The notes under the pieces were generated by a model that was not told where the DNA came from, did no database searches, and saw only the letters and a list, made by a program, of their open reading frames with translations. This document shows positions 25,705 through 35,300 of a stretch of DNA of 55,449 nt, in pieces. Numbering within the stretch: position 1 is the stretch's first letter; each line of letters starts with the position of its first letter. The position numbers and the translations under genes were made by a program. The stretch lies in assembly GCA_024636755.1 (NCBI GenBank), contig JAGXGL010000006.1, positions 1 to 55,449 on the forward strand, written 5' to 3'. The stretch is from Guyparkeria sp. Lineage in GTDB: Bacteria > Pseudomonadota > Gammaproteobacteria > Halothiobacillales > Halothiobacillaceae.

Positions 25705-27140
25705 TGGAAGCAATCACAGCCGATTTTGCCCCGGTCGCGCAGGTGCGCATGCGCAAGGTGCGCCACCTGCACTTCGTCGGCATCGGCGGGGCGGGCATGA
25801 GCGGTATCGCCGAGGTACTGCACACCCTGGGCTTCGTGGTGTCCGGCTCGGACATGAACGAATCGCCGGTCGTCCAGCATCTGCGCGAGCTGGGCATCGA
25901 GGTGTTCATCGGGCACGCCGCGGCGAACCTCGCCGGGTCCGACGTGCTGGTGGTCTCGACCGCTATTGCTGCGGACAATCCGGAACTGGTCGCCGCGCAC
26001 GAACGCCGGCTGCCGGTGGTGCGTCGCGCCGAGATGCTGGCCGAGATCATGCGTTTCCGGATCGGTCTGGCCGTCGCCGGCACCCACGGCAAGACCACTA
26101 CCACCTCGCTGCTCGCCGCGATCATGGCCGAGGCCGGTCTCGATCCGACCTACGTGATCGGCGGCAAGTTGCTTTCCAGCGCCTCGAACGCGCGTCTCGG
26201 ACGGGGTGAATACCTGCTGGCCGAGGCCGACGAGTCGGATGCCTCGTTCCTGCACCTGCAGCCGCACGTCGCGGTGGTCACCAACATCGATGCCGATCAT
26301 CTCGAGACCTACGACAACGATTTCTCGCGACTGCTGGATCATTTCGTCGAATTCCTGCACAACCTGCCGTTCTACGGCCTGGCGGTGCTCTGCGCCGATG
26401 ATCACCACACGATGGGCATCGTCGAACGGGTGGGGCGTCAGGTGCTGACCTACGGCATCGATGAGCCGGCCGACGTGCGCGCCACGGCCATCCAGAGCGA
26501 TGGTTTTGAATCGAGATTCGACGTCAGTCTGCCGGGCGGCGAGTCGTGGCATTGCCGATTGGCGATGCCGGGCCGGCACAACATCCTCAACGCGCTGGCG
26601 GCGATCACGGTGGCCCATGACCTCGGGATCGACGGCAAGGCGATCGTGCGGGCACTGGCCGGGTTCAAGGGCGTCGGTCGTCGCCTCGAACGCCGTGGCT
26701 CGCTCGCCTTCACCCAAGGCCGCCGGATGCTGCTTGATGACTATGGCCATCACCCGCGCGAGGTCGCTGCGACCCTGGCCGCGGTGCGCGATGCCTGGCC
26801 GGATGAGCCGCTGCTCTTGATCTTCCAGCCGCATCGATACACCCGGACGCGTGACCTGTTCGAGGACTTCGTCGAGGTGCTCTCGCAGGTCGACCAGCTG
26901 ATCCTGATGGAGGTCTACGCCGCCGGCCAGCAGCCGATCGCGGGTGCCGACGGTCGCAGCCTGGCACGAGCGATTCGCGCCCGCGGCCAGGTCGACCCGG
27001 TCTTCGTTTCCGAGCCCGCCCAGGTGGTCGAGGTGATCGACGACATGGTGGGGGACAACGGCATCGTGTTGACGCTGGGTGCCGGCAATGTCGGCAGCCT
27101 GCCGGGTCTGTTGCTGGAGCACTGGGGGGACCGGTCATGA
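25704..27140 (+). CDS. murC: UDP-MurNAc:L-alanine ligase MurC
   Basis: This 478-residue Mur ligase adds the first amino acid of the stem peptide. It has GIGGAGMSGIAE at about 28-39, the ATP loop GTHGKTTT near 126, and the DDYGHHPREV motif near 347. There is no murB after it. Length is typical (E. coli 491). Confidence 0.97.
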   Translation: MEAITADFAPVAQVRMRKVRHLHFVGIGGAGMSGIAEVLHTLGFVVSGSDMNESPVVQHLRELGIEVFIGHAAANLAGSDVLVVSTAIAADNPELVAAHERRLPVVRRAEMLAEIMRFRIGLAVAGTHGKTTTTSLLAAIMAEAGLDPTYVIGGKLLSSASNARLGRGEYLLAEADESDASFLHLQPHVAVVTNIDADHLETYDNDFSRLLDHFVEFLHNLPFYGLAVLCADDHHTMGIVERVGRQVLTYGIDEPADVRATAIQSDGFESRFDVSLPGGESWHCRLAMPGRHNILNALAAITVAHDLGIDGKAIVRALAGFKGVGRRLERRGSLAFTQGRRMLLDDYGHHPREVAATLAAVRDAWPDEPLLLIFQPHRYTRTRDLFEDFVEVLSQVDQLILMEVYAAGQQPIAGADGRSLARAIRARGQVDPVFVSEPAQVVEVIDDMVGDNGIVLTLGAGNVGSLPGLLLEHWGDRS

Positions 27141-28138
27141 GCGAGCGGACACAGGCCCTTGGTCGCGTGATGGTGCTGATGGGCGGTTGGTCGGCCGAGC
27201 GTGACGTTTCGCTGGCCAGCGGTCGGGCCGTCCACGAGGCATTGCTCTCCGCTGGGGTGGATGCGATCGGCGTCGATCTCGATCGCGCCGCTGCCCAGGA
27301 ACTGGGCCATCGCCTGGTGGCCGAGCGGATCGACCGGGTCTTTATCGCCTTGCACGGTCGTGGTGGCGAGGACGGTCAGGTCCAGGCATTGCTGGAACTG
27401 GCCGAGGTGCCCTACACCGGCAGCGGCATGGCCGCCTCGGCGGTCGGCATGGACAAGGTGATGTGCAAGCGCATCTGGCAGGGCGCGGGTCTGGACACGC
27501 CCGCCTTCTCCGTGGTCGACAGCCTGGCCGCGGCCCGCGAAGCCGCCGAGTCGATGGGCTGGCCGGTGATCATCAAGCCGACGGCAGACGGCTCGAGCGT
27601 GGGCGTGAGCAAGGTCGATGAACCGGCGGGCGTCGAACAGGCGTTCCGCGAGGCCGCCCTCCACGGCGAGGTGATGGTCGAGCAGTTCATCGCGGGGGGC
27701 GAGTACACCGTCGCGATCCTCGGTGAGCAGAGCCTTCCGGCGATCCGTATCGAGGCGAGCGCCGAGCATGCCTTCTACGACTACCAGGCCAAGTACGAGG
27801 CCGAGGACACCGGCTACCGGATCCCCTGTGGCCTCCCGGACGAGGAAGAGGCCCGGCTGGCCGAGGTCGCCCGGACGGCCTTTGGCCTGATCGGCGCCCG
27901 TGGTTGGGGCCGAGTGGATTTCATGCACGACGCCGAGGGGCGTCACTGGTTGATCGAGGTGAACACGGTCCCCGGGATGACCAGTCATTCGCTCGTGCCC
28001 ATGGCCGCCCGTGCGGTAGGCGTGGACTTTCCGGGGCTGTGTGTCGCGATTCTCGAACAGACCCTGGTCAACCCCGCCAACCTAGTCAACCCGGATGAGG
28101 CGTCCACGGGAGGTGAGTCGGCTGATGGAGCGATTTGA
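27137..28138 (+). CDS. ddlB: D-alanine:D-alanine ligase DdlB
   Basis: This 333-residue ATP-grasp enzyme makes the D-Ala-D-Ala dipeptide used by MurF. It has the GGWSAERDVSLASG start, HGRGGEDGQVQ near 74, IIKPTADGSSVGVSKV near 148-163, and a C-terminal ADP-grasp region with WLIEVNTVPGMTSHSLVP near 273-290. About 15-20 extra residues follow the usual end. ATGA overlaps join it to murC and ftsQ. Confidence 0.96.
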   Translation: MSERTQALGRVMVLMGGWSAERDVSLASGRAVHEALLSAGVDAIGVDLDRAAAQELGHRLVAERIDRVFIALHGRGGEDGQVQALLELAEVPYTGSGMAASAVGMDKVMCKRIWQGAGLDTPAFSVVDSLAAAREAAESMGWPVIIKPTADGSSVGVSKVDEPAGVEQAFREAALHGEVMVEQFIAGGEYTVAILGEQSLPAIRIEASAEHAFYDYQAKYEAEDTGYRIPCGLPDEEEARLAEVARTAFGLIGARGWGRVDFMHDAEGRHWLIEVNTVPGMTSHSLVPMAARAVGVDFPGLCVAILEQTLVNPANLVNPDEASTGGESADGAI

Positions 28139-28947
28139 TGACAACGCGACGAGCCTCCCGAGTACGGCCCCGCGGACCGAGCTGGCACGACCGCTGGACT
28201 GTATTCGTCACTGGCCTGCGGGTGGCGTTGCGCTGGGCCTGGCGGATCGGCCTGTGGCTGGCCTTTGTCGCCGCAGTGGCGCTGGTCTCGCAACGGGTCT
28301 GGCTCAAGCTCCAGTCGCCGGTGGCGGCACTGGAGATCGACGGAACCAACCGTTTTGTCACCGAAGAGCAGGTGCGACAGGAACTCTGGCCGGCTCTCGG
28401 GCAGGGCATCTGGGCGGTGGATATCACGGCGTTGCGCGAGCGACTGCTGAACGACGGCTGGCTTACCGAGGTGCGTATCACCCGGCAATGGCCGGACCGA
28501 CTGTTGGTGAGCCTGCAGACCCATCAGCCGATCGCCGCCTGGAACGAGGAGCGACTGCTGAGTGCGGCGGGTGTGGTGTTCGCGCCGCAGCGGCGTCCGG
28601 TCGATCTACGCTTGCCGAGGCTGGCCGGTCCCACCGGCAGCCAGTGGACCGTCTGGGAGCGCTACACGAGCCTCAAGCCGGTGCTTGCCGGCGTAGGGAT
28701 GGAGCTGACCGGCGTGGCCATGAGCCCGCGCGGCTCGTTGAGTCTGTCGCTCGCCTCCGGGGCGGTGATCCAGACCGGGCAGGAATCGCTGGAGGCGCGC
28801 CTGCAGCGACTTCTCGACGTCTATCCGGACACGCTCGCGGGGAAGATGGATCAGGTCGAGCGGATCGACCTGCGCTACAGCAACGGTTTTGCCGTGGCGT
28901 GGCGCAACACGGACGACGAAACAAACAACAAGACAACACAAAACTGA
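28135..28947 (+). CDS. ftsQ: Cell division protein FtsQ
   Basis: This 270-residue bitopic divisome protein has a basic cytoplasmic N-terminus (about 1-38), one membrane helix (about 40-58), a periplasmic POTRA domain starting ALEIDGTNRFVTEEQV (about 70), and a beta domain ending LRYSNGFAVAWR. An unusual polar tail (TDDETNNKTTQN) follows, encoded by a run of A/C-rich codons unlike the rest of the gene. FtsQ recruits FtsL and FtsB. The usual tight junction to ftsA is broken here by a 331-base gap. Confidence 0.93.
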   Translation: MMTTRRASRVRPRGPSWHDRWTVFVTGLRVALRWAWRIGLWLAFVAAVALVSQRVWLKLQSPVAALEIDGTNRFVTEEQVRQELWPALGQGIWAVDITALRERLLNDGWLTEVRITRQWPDRLLVSLQTHQPIAAWNEERLLSAAGVVFAPQRRPVDLRLPRLAGPTGSQWTVWERYTSLKPVLAGVGMELTGVAMSPRGSLSLSLASGAVIQTGQESLEARLQRLLDVYPDTLAGKMDQVERIDLRYSNGFAVAWRNTDDETNNKTTQN

Positions 28948-29278
28948 CAACAGGGATGGTAGGGGAGTTCTGCACGATTCGATGGCGCCTCTGGCTCGCG
29001 GATTTGTTCGCCAAGACGCCGTGTCGAAGGCGGGCTCATTGCCCGGCGAGGGGCGGCAACGTCGAGTGCGGGCAAATCCGCGAGCCCCATCGGGGCGGGC
29101 CGCCAAGGACCCATTTGCGGCGTTGCAGTCCTTGTAAAGGACCACCGTCATTCACGGCGGACTGCGCCTTGCAACTGGGCCCTTGGCGGTCCCGCAGAGG
29201 CACTATCGAATCGTGCAGAGTTCCCCTCGGGAGCCAGGAACGATCGGAAACCATGGCAATCAAGGGCAGAAACAGAGC
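28948..29278. other. Intercistronic gap between ftsQ and ftsA
   Basis: This 331-base gap interrupts a cluster in which other junctions are four-base overlaps or nearly so. Several open frames cross it, but none has a ribosome site or recognisable product. Most of the gap is the self-complementary element at 28961-29227; the remainder is an A/C-rich left flank and a short leader containing a nine-codon frame before ftsA. Confidence 0.8.
28961..29227. repeat. Large self-complementary element (MITE-like or structured RNA)
   Basis: Terminal inverted repeats of 33 bases (28961-28993 and 29195-29227, cores starting AGGGG and ending CCCCT) match at 29 of 33 positions. In coding-sense RNA three of the four differences are G-U pairs, leaving one C-A mismatch. 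Inside are two further arms: a perfect 14-bp pair, 28993-29006 with 29073-29086 (CTCGCGGATTTG core), and a 16-bp pair, 29097-29113 with 29176-29192, with one mismatch and one G-U. The second arm contains smaller hairpins such as GTCCTT-GTA-AAGGAC (29128-29142). It encodes no transposase, and I see no clear target-site duplication. Confidence 0.8.
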
Positions 29279-29282
29279 ATGA
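29253..29282 (+). CDS. Possible nine-residue leader peptide before ftsA
   Basis: ATG at 29253 opens a frame encoding MAIKGRNRA whose TGA (29280-29282) overlaps the ftsA ATG as ATGA. A GGAAA stretch sits just upstream. It may supply translational coupling to ftsA now that ftsQ is 331 bases away. So short a frame can easily arise by chance. Confidence 0.25.
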   Translation: MAIKGRNRA

Positions 29283-30523
29283 GCGCGTTGAGAAAAGGAG
29301 AGCGGGAGTTCGTTGTCGGACTCGACATCGGCACCAGCAAGGTGGCGGCCCTCGTTGGCGAATGCGACGGCGACGGGCGGTTGAGCCTGATCGGCTATGG
29401 CTCGCATCCGACCAACAAGGGGCTGCGGCGGGGCTCGGTGGTCGATATCGAATCCACGTCGATGGCGATCCGCCGCGCGATCGACGGGGCGAGCGCCTTG
29501 TCGGACTGTGAGATCGGCTCGGCCTGGGTGGGTGTAGCCGGCGATCACGTGCGCAGCATGGATTCGCAGGGGATGACTGGCACCGGTGGGCGAGAGATCA
29601 CCGACGCCGACGTCAAGCAGGTGATCCAGTCGGCCCGGGCGGTCAAGATCCCCGACGGCCAGCAGATCCTGCACTGCGAGCCGCAGGAATTCCGTATCGA
29701 CGGTCAGGACGGTATCCGCAAACCGCAGGGCATGAGCGGCCATCGGCTCGAGGCGAACGTGCACATTGTCACCTCGGCGGCAAACAACGTGCAGAACGTG
29801 ATCAAGTGCGTCGAGCGCTGTGACGTGCATGTCGAGGGCACCATCCTCGAGCCGATAGCCGCCGCCCGCGCCGTGCTCAACGACGATGAGCGCGAACTCG
29901 GGGTGGTGCTGATCGACATCGGCGGTGGCACTACGGATATCGCCATCTACACGGGTGGGGCGCTGCGCTACGCCGCCGTGCTGCCGATTGCCGGCGAGCA
30001 GATCACCAACGATCTGTCCTACGGCCTGACCACGCCGCCGACCGAGGCGGAAAAGATCAAGATCAACCACGCCAACCTGGGCGCACTGGACGAGCGTGAG
30101 GCCTCGCGCGCCATCGAGGTGCCGGGGGTTTCCGGCCGGCCGCCGCGGCGTATCCCGCAGGAGACGATGATGCGCATCGTCCGCCCGCGGGTGGAGGAGC
30201 TCCTCTCCTATGTGCAGGAGGAGATCCGCCAGTCGGGCTGCCAGAACCTGGTGAATGCCGGCGTGGTGCTGACCGGCGGCACGGCGCAGATGCCGGGCTT
30301 TGTCGAATTGGCCGAAGACTTTCTGCAGATGCCGGCCCGACTGGGCACGCCCCAGGGCGTGGTCGGCAATCTGGATGCCTTGGGAGACCCGGCGAACGCC
30401 GCCGGGATCGGCTTGATGCTGCACGGGCTGGAACAGGCCCGCGAACAAACGGCCCATGGACCGTCAATGGCCCATGGAAATGTTCTGGAACGGCTCAAGG
30501 GCTGGTTCCGTGATCACCTTTGA
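29279..30523 (+). CDS. ftsA: Cell division protein FtsA
   Basis: This 414-residue actin-like ATPase tethers FtsZ to the membrane. It shows GLDIGTSKVAALVGE (about 14-28), the SHS2/1C domain, the phosphate-2 loop VVLIDIGGGTTDIAIY (about 208-223), GGTAQMPGF near 336, and a C-terminal amphipathic membrane-targeting helix (VLERLKGWFRDHL). ATG 29279 gives the family-typical N-terminus. The ribosome site is weak (GGGC 14 bases upstream), so coupling with the short upstream frame is conceivable. Confidence 0.96.
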   Translation: MSALRKGEREFVVGLDIGTSKVAALVGECDGDGRLSLIGYGSHPTNKGLRRGSVVDIESTSMAIRRAIDGASALSDCEIGSAWVGVAGDHVRSMDSQGMTGTGGREITDADVKQVIQSARAVKIPDGQQILHCEPQEFRIDGQDGIRKPQGMSGHRLEANVHIVTSAANNVQNVIKCVERCDVHVEGTILEPIAAARAVLNDDERELGVVLIDIGGGTTDIAIYTGGALRYAAVLPIAGEQITNDLSYGLTTPPTEAEKIKINHANLGALDEREASRAIEVPGVSGRPPRRIPQETMMRIVRPRVEELLSYVQEEIRQSGCQNLVNAGVVLTGGTAQMPGFVELAEDFLQMPARLGTPQGVVGNLDALGDPANAAGIGLMLHGLEQAREQTAHGPSMAHGNVLERLKGWFRDHL

Positions 30524-30569
30524 TTTACACCACTTATCTGAACGCCACGCGAGAGAAGGAGACGACATC

Positions 30570-31727
30570 ATGAGCAACTGGACAATGGCCGAAATGCAGA
30601 CCGAAAGCGCTAAGATCAAGGTCATCGGCGTTGGTGGGGGCGGCGGTAACGCCGTGGCCCACATGGTCATGCAACACATCGAGGGTATCGAGTACATCAG
30701 TGCCAACACCGATGCCCAGGCGCTTGTGAAGAGCAACGCGCCGTCGCAACTGCAGATCGGGGCGAACATCACCAAGGGTCTGGGTGCGGGTGCCGACCCG
30801 GAACTGGGCCGCCAGGCCGCCCTCGAGGACCGCGAGCAGATCCAGGAGGCGATCAGTGATGCCAACATGCTGTTCATCACCACCGGCATGGGTGGTGGCA
30901 CCGGCACCGGTGCAGCGCCGGTGATCGCGCAGATCGCTCGTGACATGAACATCCTCACCGTGGCGGTGGTCACCCGGCCGTTCTCCTTCGAGGGCAAGAA
31001 GCGCACGAGCGTGGCCATGGAGGGCATTCAGGAGCTCGAGGACAACGTCGACTCGCTGATCGTGATCCCCAACGACCAGCTCACCGCGGTGATGGGCAAG
31101 CAGGCCGCTCTGCGTGATGCCTTTGCCGCCGCTAACGAGGTGCTGTTCACCGCCGTGGCCGGCATCTCCGAGCTGATCACCCGTCCGGGCGAGATCAACC
31201 TCGATTTTGCCGACGTGCGCGCGATCATGACCGAGAAGGGCACCGCGATGATGGGCACCGGTGTCGGTACCGGCGACAACCGTGCCGCCGAGGCCGCCGA
31301 GGCGGCCATCCACAGCCCGCTGCTGGACGACATCAACCTCACCGGCGCCGAGGGCATCCTGGTGAACGTGACGTCCAACGGCGATCTGTCGATCGGCGAG
31401 TTCATGGAGATCGGCGAGATGGTCCAGTCGCTGGCCGGCGACGAGGCCGTGGTCAAGGTGGGCACGGCGGTCGACGACGAGCTCGACGGGCAGCTGCGGG
31501 TCACGCTGGTGGCTACCGGGCTGTCACGCAACAAGAACGTGACCGCCGAGTCGCGCAAGCCGCGTGTGGTGATCGACAACGCTCGCCGCGAGGAACCGAA
31601 CGAGCCCAGCGAGCCGCCGCGTGCCGAGGCCCAACAGGCCTACGCCGGCACGGCGCATCGCGGCAACACCGCGATCAACCTCGATACCATCGACATCCCG
31701 TCGTTCCTGCGCCACCAGGCGGACTGA
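30570..31727 (+). CDS. ftsZ: Cell division protein FtsZ
   Basis: This 385-residue tubulin-like GTPase forms the Z ring. It has the GGGGGNAV nucleotide contact near 21, the tubulin signature GGGTGTG near 108-114, and the T7 loop NLDFADVRAIM near 210. It ends in the canonical C-terminal peptide (LDTIDIPSFLR) that binds FtsA and ZipA. A strong GAGAAGGAGA ribosome site precedes ATG 30570. The gene is last in the cluster and is followed by a terminator rather than lpxC. Confidence 0.98.
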   Translation: MSNWTMAEMQTESAKIKVIGVGGGGGNAVAHMVMQHIEGIEYISANTDAQALVKSNAPSQLQIGANITKGLGAGADPELGRQAALEDREQIQEAISDANMLFITTGMGGGTGTGAAPVIAQIARDMNILTVAVVTRPFSFEGKKRTSVAMEGIQELEDNVDSLIVIPNDQLTAVMGKQAALRDAFAAANEVLFTAVAGISELITRPGEINLDFADVRAIMTEKGTAMMGTGVGTGDNRAAEAAEAAIHSPLLDDINLTGAEGILVNVTSNGDLSIGEFMEIGEMVQSLAGDEAVVKVGTAVDDELDGQLRVTLVATGLSRNKNVTAESRKPRVVIDNARREEPNEPSEPPRAEAQQAYAGTAHRGNTAINLDTIDIPSFLRHQAD

Positions 31728-31774
31728 ATGACGGCCCGGTCGAGAGACCGGGGTGGCAACTCGCGAGGTGCCCT

Positions 31775-31807
31775 AAAGGCCCCAGGACTTACGTCCGGGG
31801 CCTTTTG
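31775..31807 (+). terminator. Terminator of the division/wall cluster
   Basis: AAAGGCCCC pairs with GGGGCCTTT around an AGGACTTACGTCC loop that can form its own small GGAC/GTCC stem; TTTT follows. It separates ftsZ from the convergent RDD gene. Confidence 0.85.
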
Positions 31808-31829
31808 CTTTGGTCGGGTTCTGATTGCC

Positions 31830-32300
31830 TCAGCCGTTGGGCAGTAACTGGACGACCCGCATCGACAGGTGCTGGTCGATCCAACTGCGTCGCTGCGGAT
31901 CGAATTGCGCGGTGAAGAACAGCAGGCCGAGTGTCGCCAGACTGAGCACGCCGAAGCCAAAGCGCGCCAGCATCGGCGCAACACAGTTGCCATCGTGCTC
32001 GCGTATCAGCAGCAGGCGCCAGACCTTCATGCCGGGGGTCTGTCCGAACCGACACCAGAAAAACAGGAAGTAGGCCGCGATCCACGCCAGCAGGTAGAGC
32101 CGAAACAGCCACTGGATCGGTCCTTCCGGCGGGACGGGCTCCCCGCCGGTGAACACCAGTGCGATGAACGTGGCCAGGATCACCACGGCGATGACGAACA
32201 GCGTGTCGTAGAACAGCGCCGCGGCCCGTCGCCACAGCGGGGCGGTTCGGGCGGGGCGCCCGGGTGGCTTGGGCGTGTCGTGTGCGCTGGAGTCGGTCAT
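31830..32300 (-). CDS. RDD-family membrane protein
   Basis: This 156-residue membrane protein has three probable helices (about 28-52, 65-82 and 112-130). The family features are visible: RRAAALFYDTLFV near residue 25-37 (the Arg and Asp of the first helix) and GQTPGMKVWRL near 86-96. RDD proteins are poorly characterised; some act in ion transport. It is downstream of mfd on the same strand, with a four-base overlap (ATGA), so the two are probably co-transcribed. Confidence 0.88.
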   Translation of the reverse strand: MTDSSAHDTPKPPGRPARTAPLWRRAAALFYDTLFVIAVVILATFIALVFTGGEPVPPEGPIQWLFRLYLLAWIAAYFLFFWCRFGQTPGMKVWRLLLIREHDGNCVAPMLARFGFGVLSLATLGLLFFTAQFDPQRRSWIDQHLSMRVVQLLPNG

Positions 32301-35300
32301 TTGTTCGCCTTGGCGGCCTCGGGCAGGGCGATGTCCTGCAGGATGGCGTCGATCGTGTGCAGCCGGTCCGACAGGCTCGGCATGTCCCGGTTAAAGCGCA
32401 GGGTATCGGCCGACAGTCGATAGGTGTCCGGGGCGGCCTGCACGGCGGCGACCAGCTTGGCCGGATCGACGCGGGCATTCTCGCCGAAGATCAGGCGGCC
32501 GCCGCGCGCCGTGAGCTCCGCCTTGATGATGCCGAGTCGTCGGGCGCGGATGCGCAGCCGGTGGGTTTCGACCAGGGCGACCACCGGCTCGGGCAGCAGC
32601 CCGAAGCGGTCGATGAGCTCCACCTTGAGCTCGTCGAGCGCCTCGTTGTCCGTCGCTGTCGACAGGCGCTTGTAGAGCGTTAGGCGGGTGTGGACGTCGT
32701 TGACGAAGTCCTCGGGGATCAGCGCGGGCTCGCCAAGGTCGACCTCGGTGTTCACGTTTTGCATCGGGGCGTCGAGTGCCGGTTCGCGGCCCTGGCGTAT
32801 GGCGGCGACTGCCCGGTCGAGCAGCTGCATGTAGTAGCGGTAGCCGACCTCGTGCATCTGCCCGGACTGCCCCGAGCCCAGCAGCTCGCCGGCGCCGCGG
32901 ATCTCGAGATCGTGGGTGGAGAGCGTGAAGCCCACGCCCAGGTCCTCGAGTGCGGCGATGGCCTCGAGCCGCTTCTGCGCATCCGGGGTCAGTTGCCCCG
33001 GCTCCGGGGTGATCAGGTAGGCGTAGGCCCGGTGATGCGAACGGCCCACCCGGCCGCGTAGCTGGTGGAGCTGGGCCAGGCCGAACTTGTCGGCGCGGTG
33101 GATCAGGATGGTGTTGGCCGTGGGGATGTCGATCCCCGACTCGATGATGGTGGTCGACACCAGCACATTGAATCGCTGGTGGTAGAAGTCCGACATCACC
33201 TGCTCCAGCCCGCGCTCGCCCATCTGCCCGTGCGCCACGCCGATCCGTGCCTCCGGGACGATCTCCTCGACCAGGCGGGCCATGCGATCGATGCTCTTGA
33301 CCTCGTTGTGCAGGAAGTACACCTGCCCGCCGCGCTTGAGTTCCCGCTGGATCGCCTCGCGGATCTGCACCTCGTCCCAGCGCAGGATCACGGTCTTGAC
33401 CGCCAGGCGCTCGCGCGGCGGGGTGGCGATGATCGAGAGATCCCGGATCCCCGAAAGCGCCATGTTGAGGGTGCGCGGGATGGGCGTGGCGGTCAGTGTC
33501 AGCAGGTCGACCTCGGCGCGCAGGGCCTTGAGGCGTTCCTTGTCGCGCACGCCGAAGCGTTGCTCCTCGTCGATGATGACCAGCCCGAGGTTGGCGAACT
33601 CGGGCGAATCGCGCAGCAGCTTGTGCGTACCGATGACGATATCGATCTTGCCGGCCTTGATTCGCTCGCGCAGCTCCGCGGTCTTCTTGCCGCCCGACAG
33701 GCGCGACAGGCTCTCGATGGTCACCGGCCAGTTGGCGAAGCGGTCGCGGAAGTTGCGCAGGTGCTGCTCGGCCAACAGCGTGGTGGGGACCAGCACCGCG
33801 ACCTGGGTGTGGTTTTCGACCGCGACGAAGGCCGCGCGCATCGCCACCTCGGTCTTGCCGAAGCCCACATCGCCGCAGACGACGCGGTCCATCGGCTGGC
33901 CGGCCGCCATGTCGATCAGGACCTGCTCGATGACCAGCCGCTGGTCATCGGTCGGCTCGAAGGCGAATTCCTCGGCGAACTGGTGATAGTCGGCCTCGTC
34001 GGCCTTGAGCGAGGTGCCCTTGCGCGCCGCCCGGCGGGCGTGGACGTCCAGCAGCTCGGCGGCGACGTCGTGCACCTGTTGGGCGGCGCGCCTTTTCGCC
34101 TTCTCCCATTGCCCGGAGCCTAGCCGGTGCAGCGGGGCGGTGTCCTCGGCGCCGCCGGTGTAGCGCGAGATCCGCTCGAGGCTGGAGACCGGCACGTAGA
34201 GCTTGTCGTCGTCGGCGTAGGTCAGCAGCAGGTATTCCTGCGGCTGGTCGTTCATCTCCAGCGTGATCAGCCCCTGGAAGCGGCCCACGCCATGATCCTC
34301 ATGGACGACCGGCGCGCCGATGGCGAGATCGTCGAGGTTCTGGATGATCGCATCGGCGTCCCGGCCGCGGCGCGACTTGGCGCGTCGTTGTGCGACCCGC
34401 TCGGCGAACAGGTTGGTCTCGCTGATTACCGCCACCGGCCGGTCGGCGGTCGGCAGGATCGCGCCATGCTCGAGTTCGGCCACCGCGATGGTCACCGGCG
34501 CCTTGTCGGCCTCGTCCCAACCCTGGATGCCGAGCGGTTTCAGGCCGGCGGCGTTCGTCTGCTCGACCAGGGCCTGTCGACGACCGCTGCTCTCGGCGAC
34601 CAGCAGGGTGTGGCCGTCGAACGCGCGCACGAATTCGGCCAGCCGCTCGATCACGGCCGGTTGGGCGGCACTGCCGGCCGTCAGGTCGGGCAGCGGTCGG
34701 TCGCCGATGTCGGCGGCTTGAGGGAAACGATCGTCCGAGCCGGCCACCAGCTGCCAGCGGGGCAGGCGTTTGATCTTCTCGCCGAACTCGTCCGGTGTCT
34801 GGTAGAGCGCCTCGGGGGCAAGGATGGGGTGATCGATGTCACCGGAACGCTGGGCGAAGCGCTCGCTGGTCTCGTCGACGAAGCCCTCGATCGCCTGTTC
34901 GACCCCGTCGAACAGCAGCAGCCGTGCCGAGTCCGGCAGGAAGTCGAACAGCGTCGCGGTCGAGTCGAAGAACAGCGGCAGGTAGCTCTCGATGCCGGCC
35001 GGCACCAGCCCTTCCGAGACCTGCCGGTAGATCGGGGCGCTGGTCGGGTCGCCGTGAAAGGTATTGCGCCAGTTCTGGCGGAAGGTGGCGATGCCCTTGT
35101 CGGTCAGTGGGTATTCGCGGGCCGGCAGCAGGGTGATGGCATCGACCGTTTCGGTGGAGCGCTGCGATTCCGGGTCGAAATGGCGCAGGGTCTCGATCTC
35201 GTCGTCGAACAGATCGATGCGCACCGGCTCGTCGGCGCCCATCGGAAAGACATCGATCAGTCCGCCGCGCAGGGCGTATTCGCCGTGTTGCTCGACGGTT

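Noticed and set aside
28961-29227. A degraded insertion sequence with transposase remains
   Set aside because: No reading frame in the interval resembles a transposase and the length is far too short; only a non-autonomous element would fit.
28095-29282. A 395-codon frame crossing ftsQ and the element
   Set aside because: It is a shadow of ftsQ in its first part and has no recognisable product later; only its last nine codons are noted as a possible leader.
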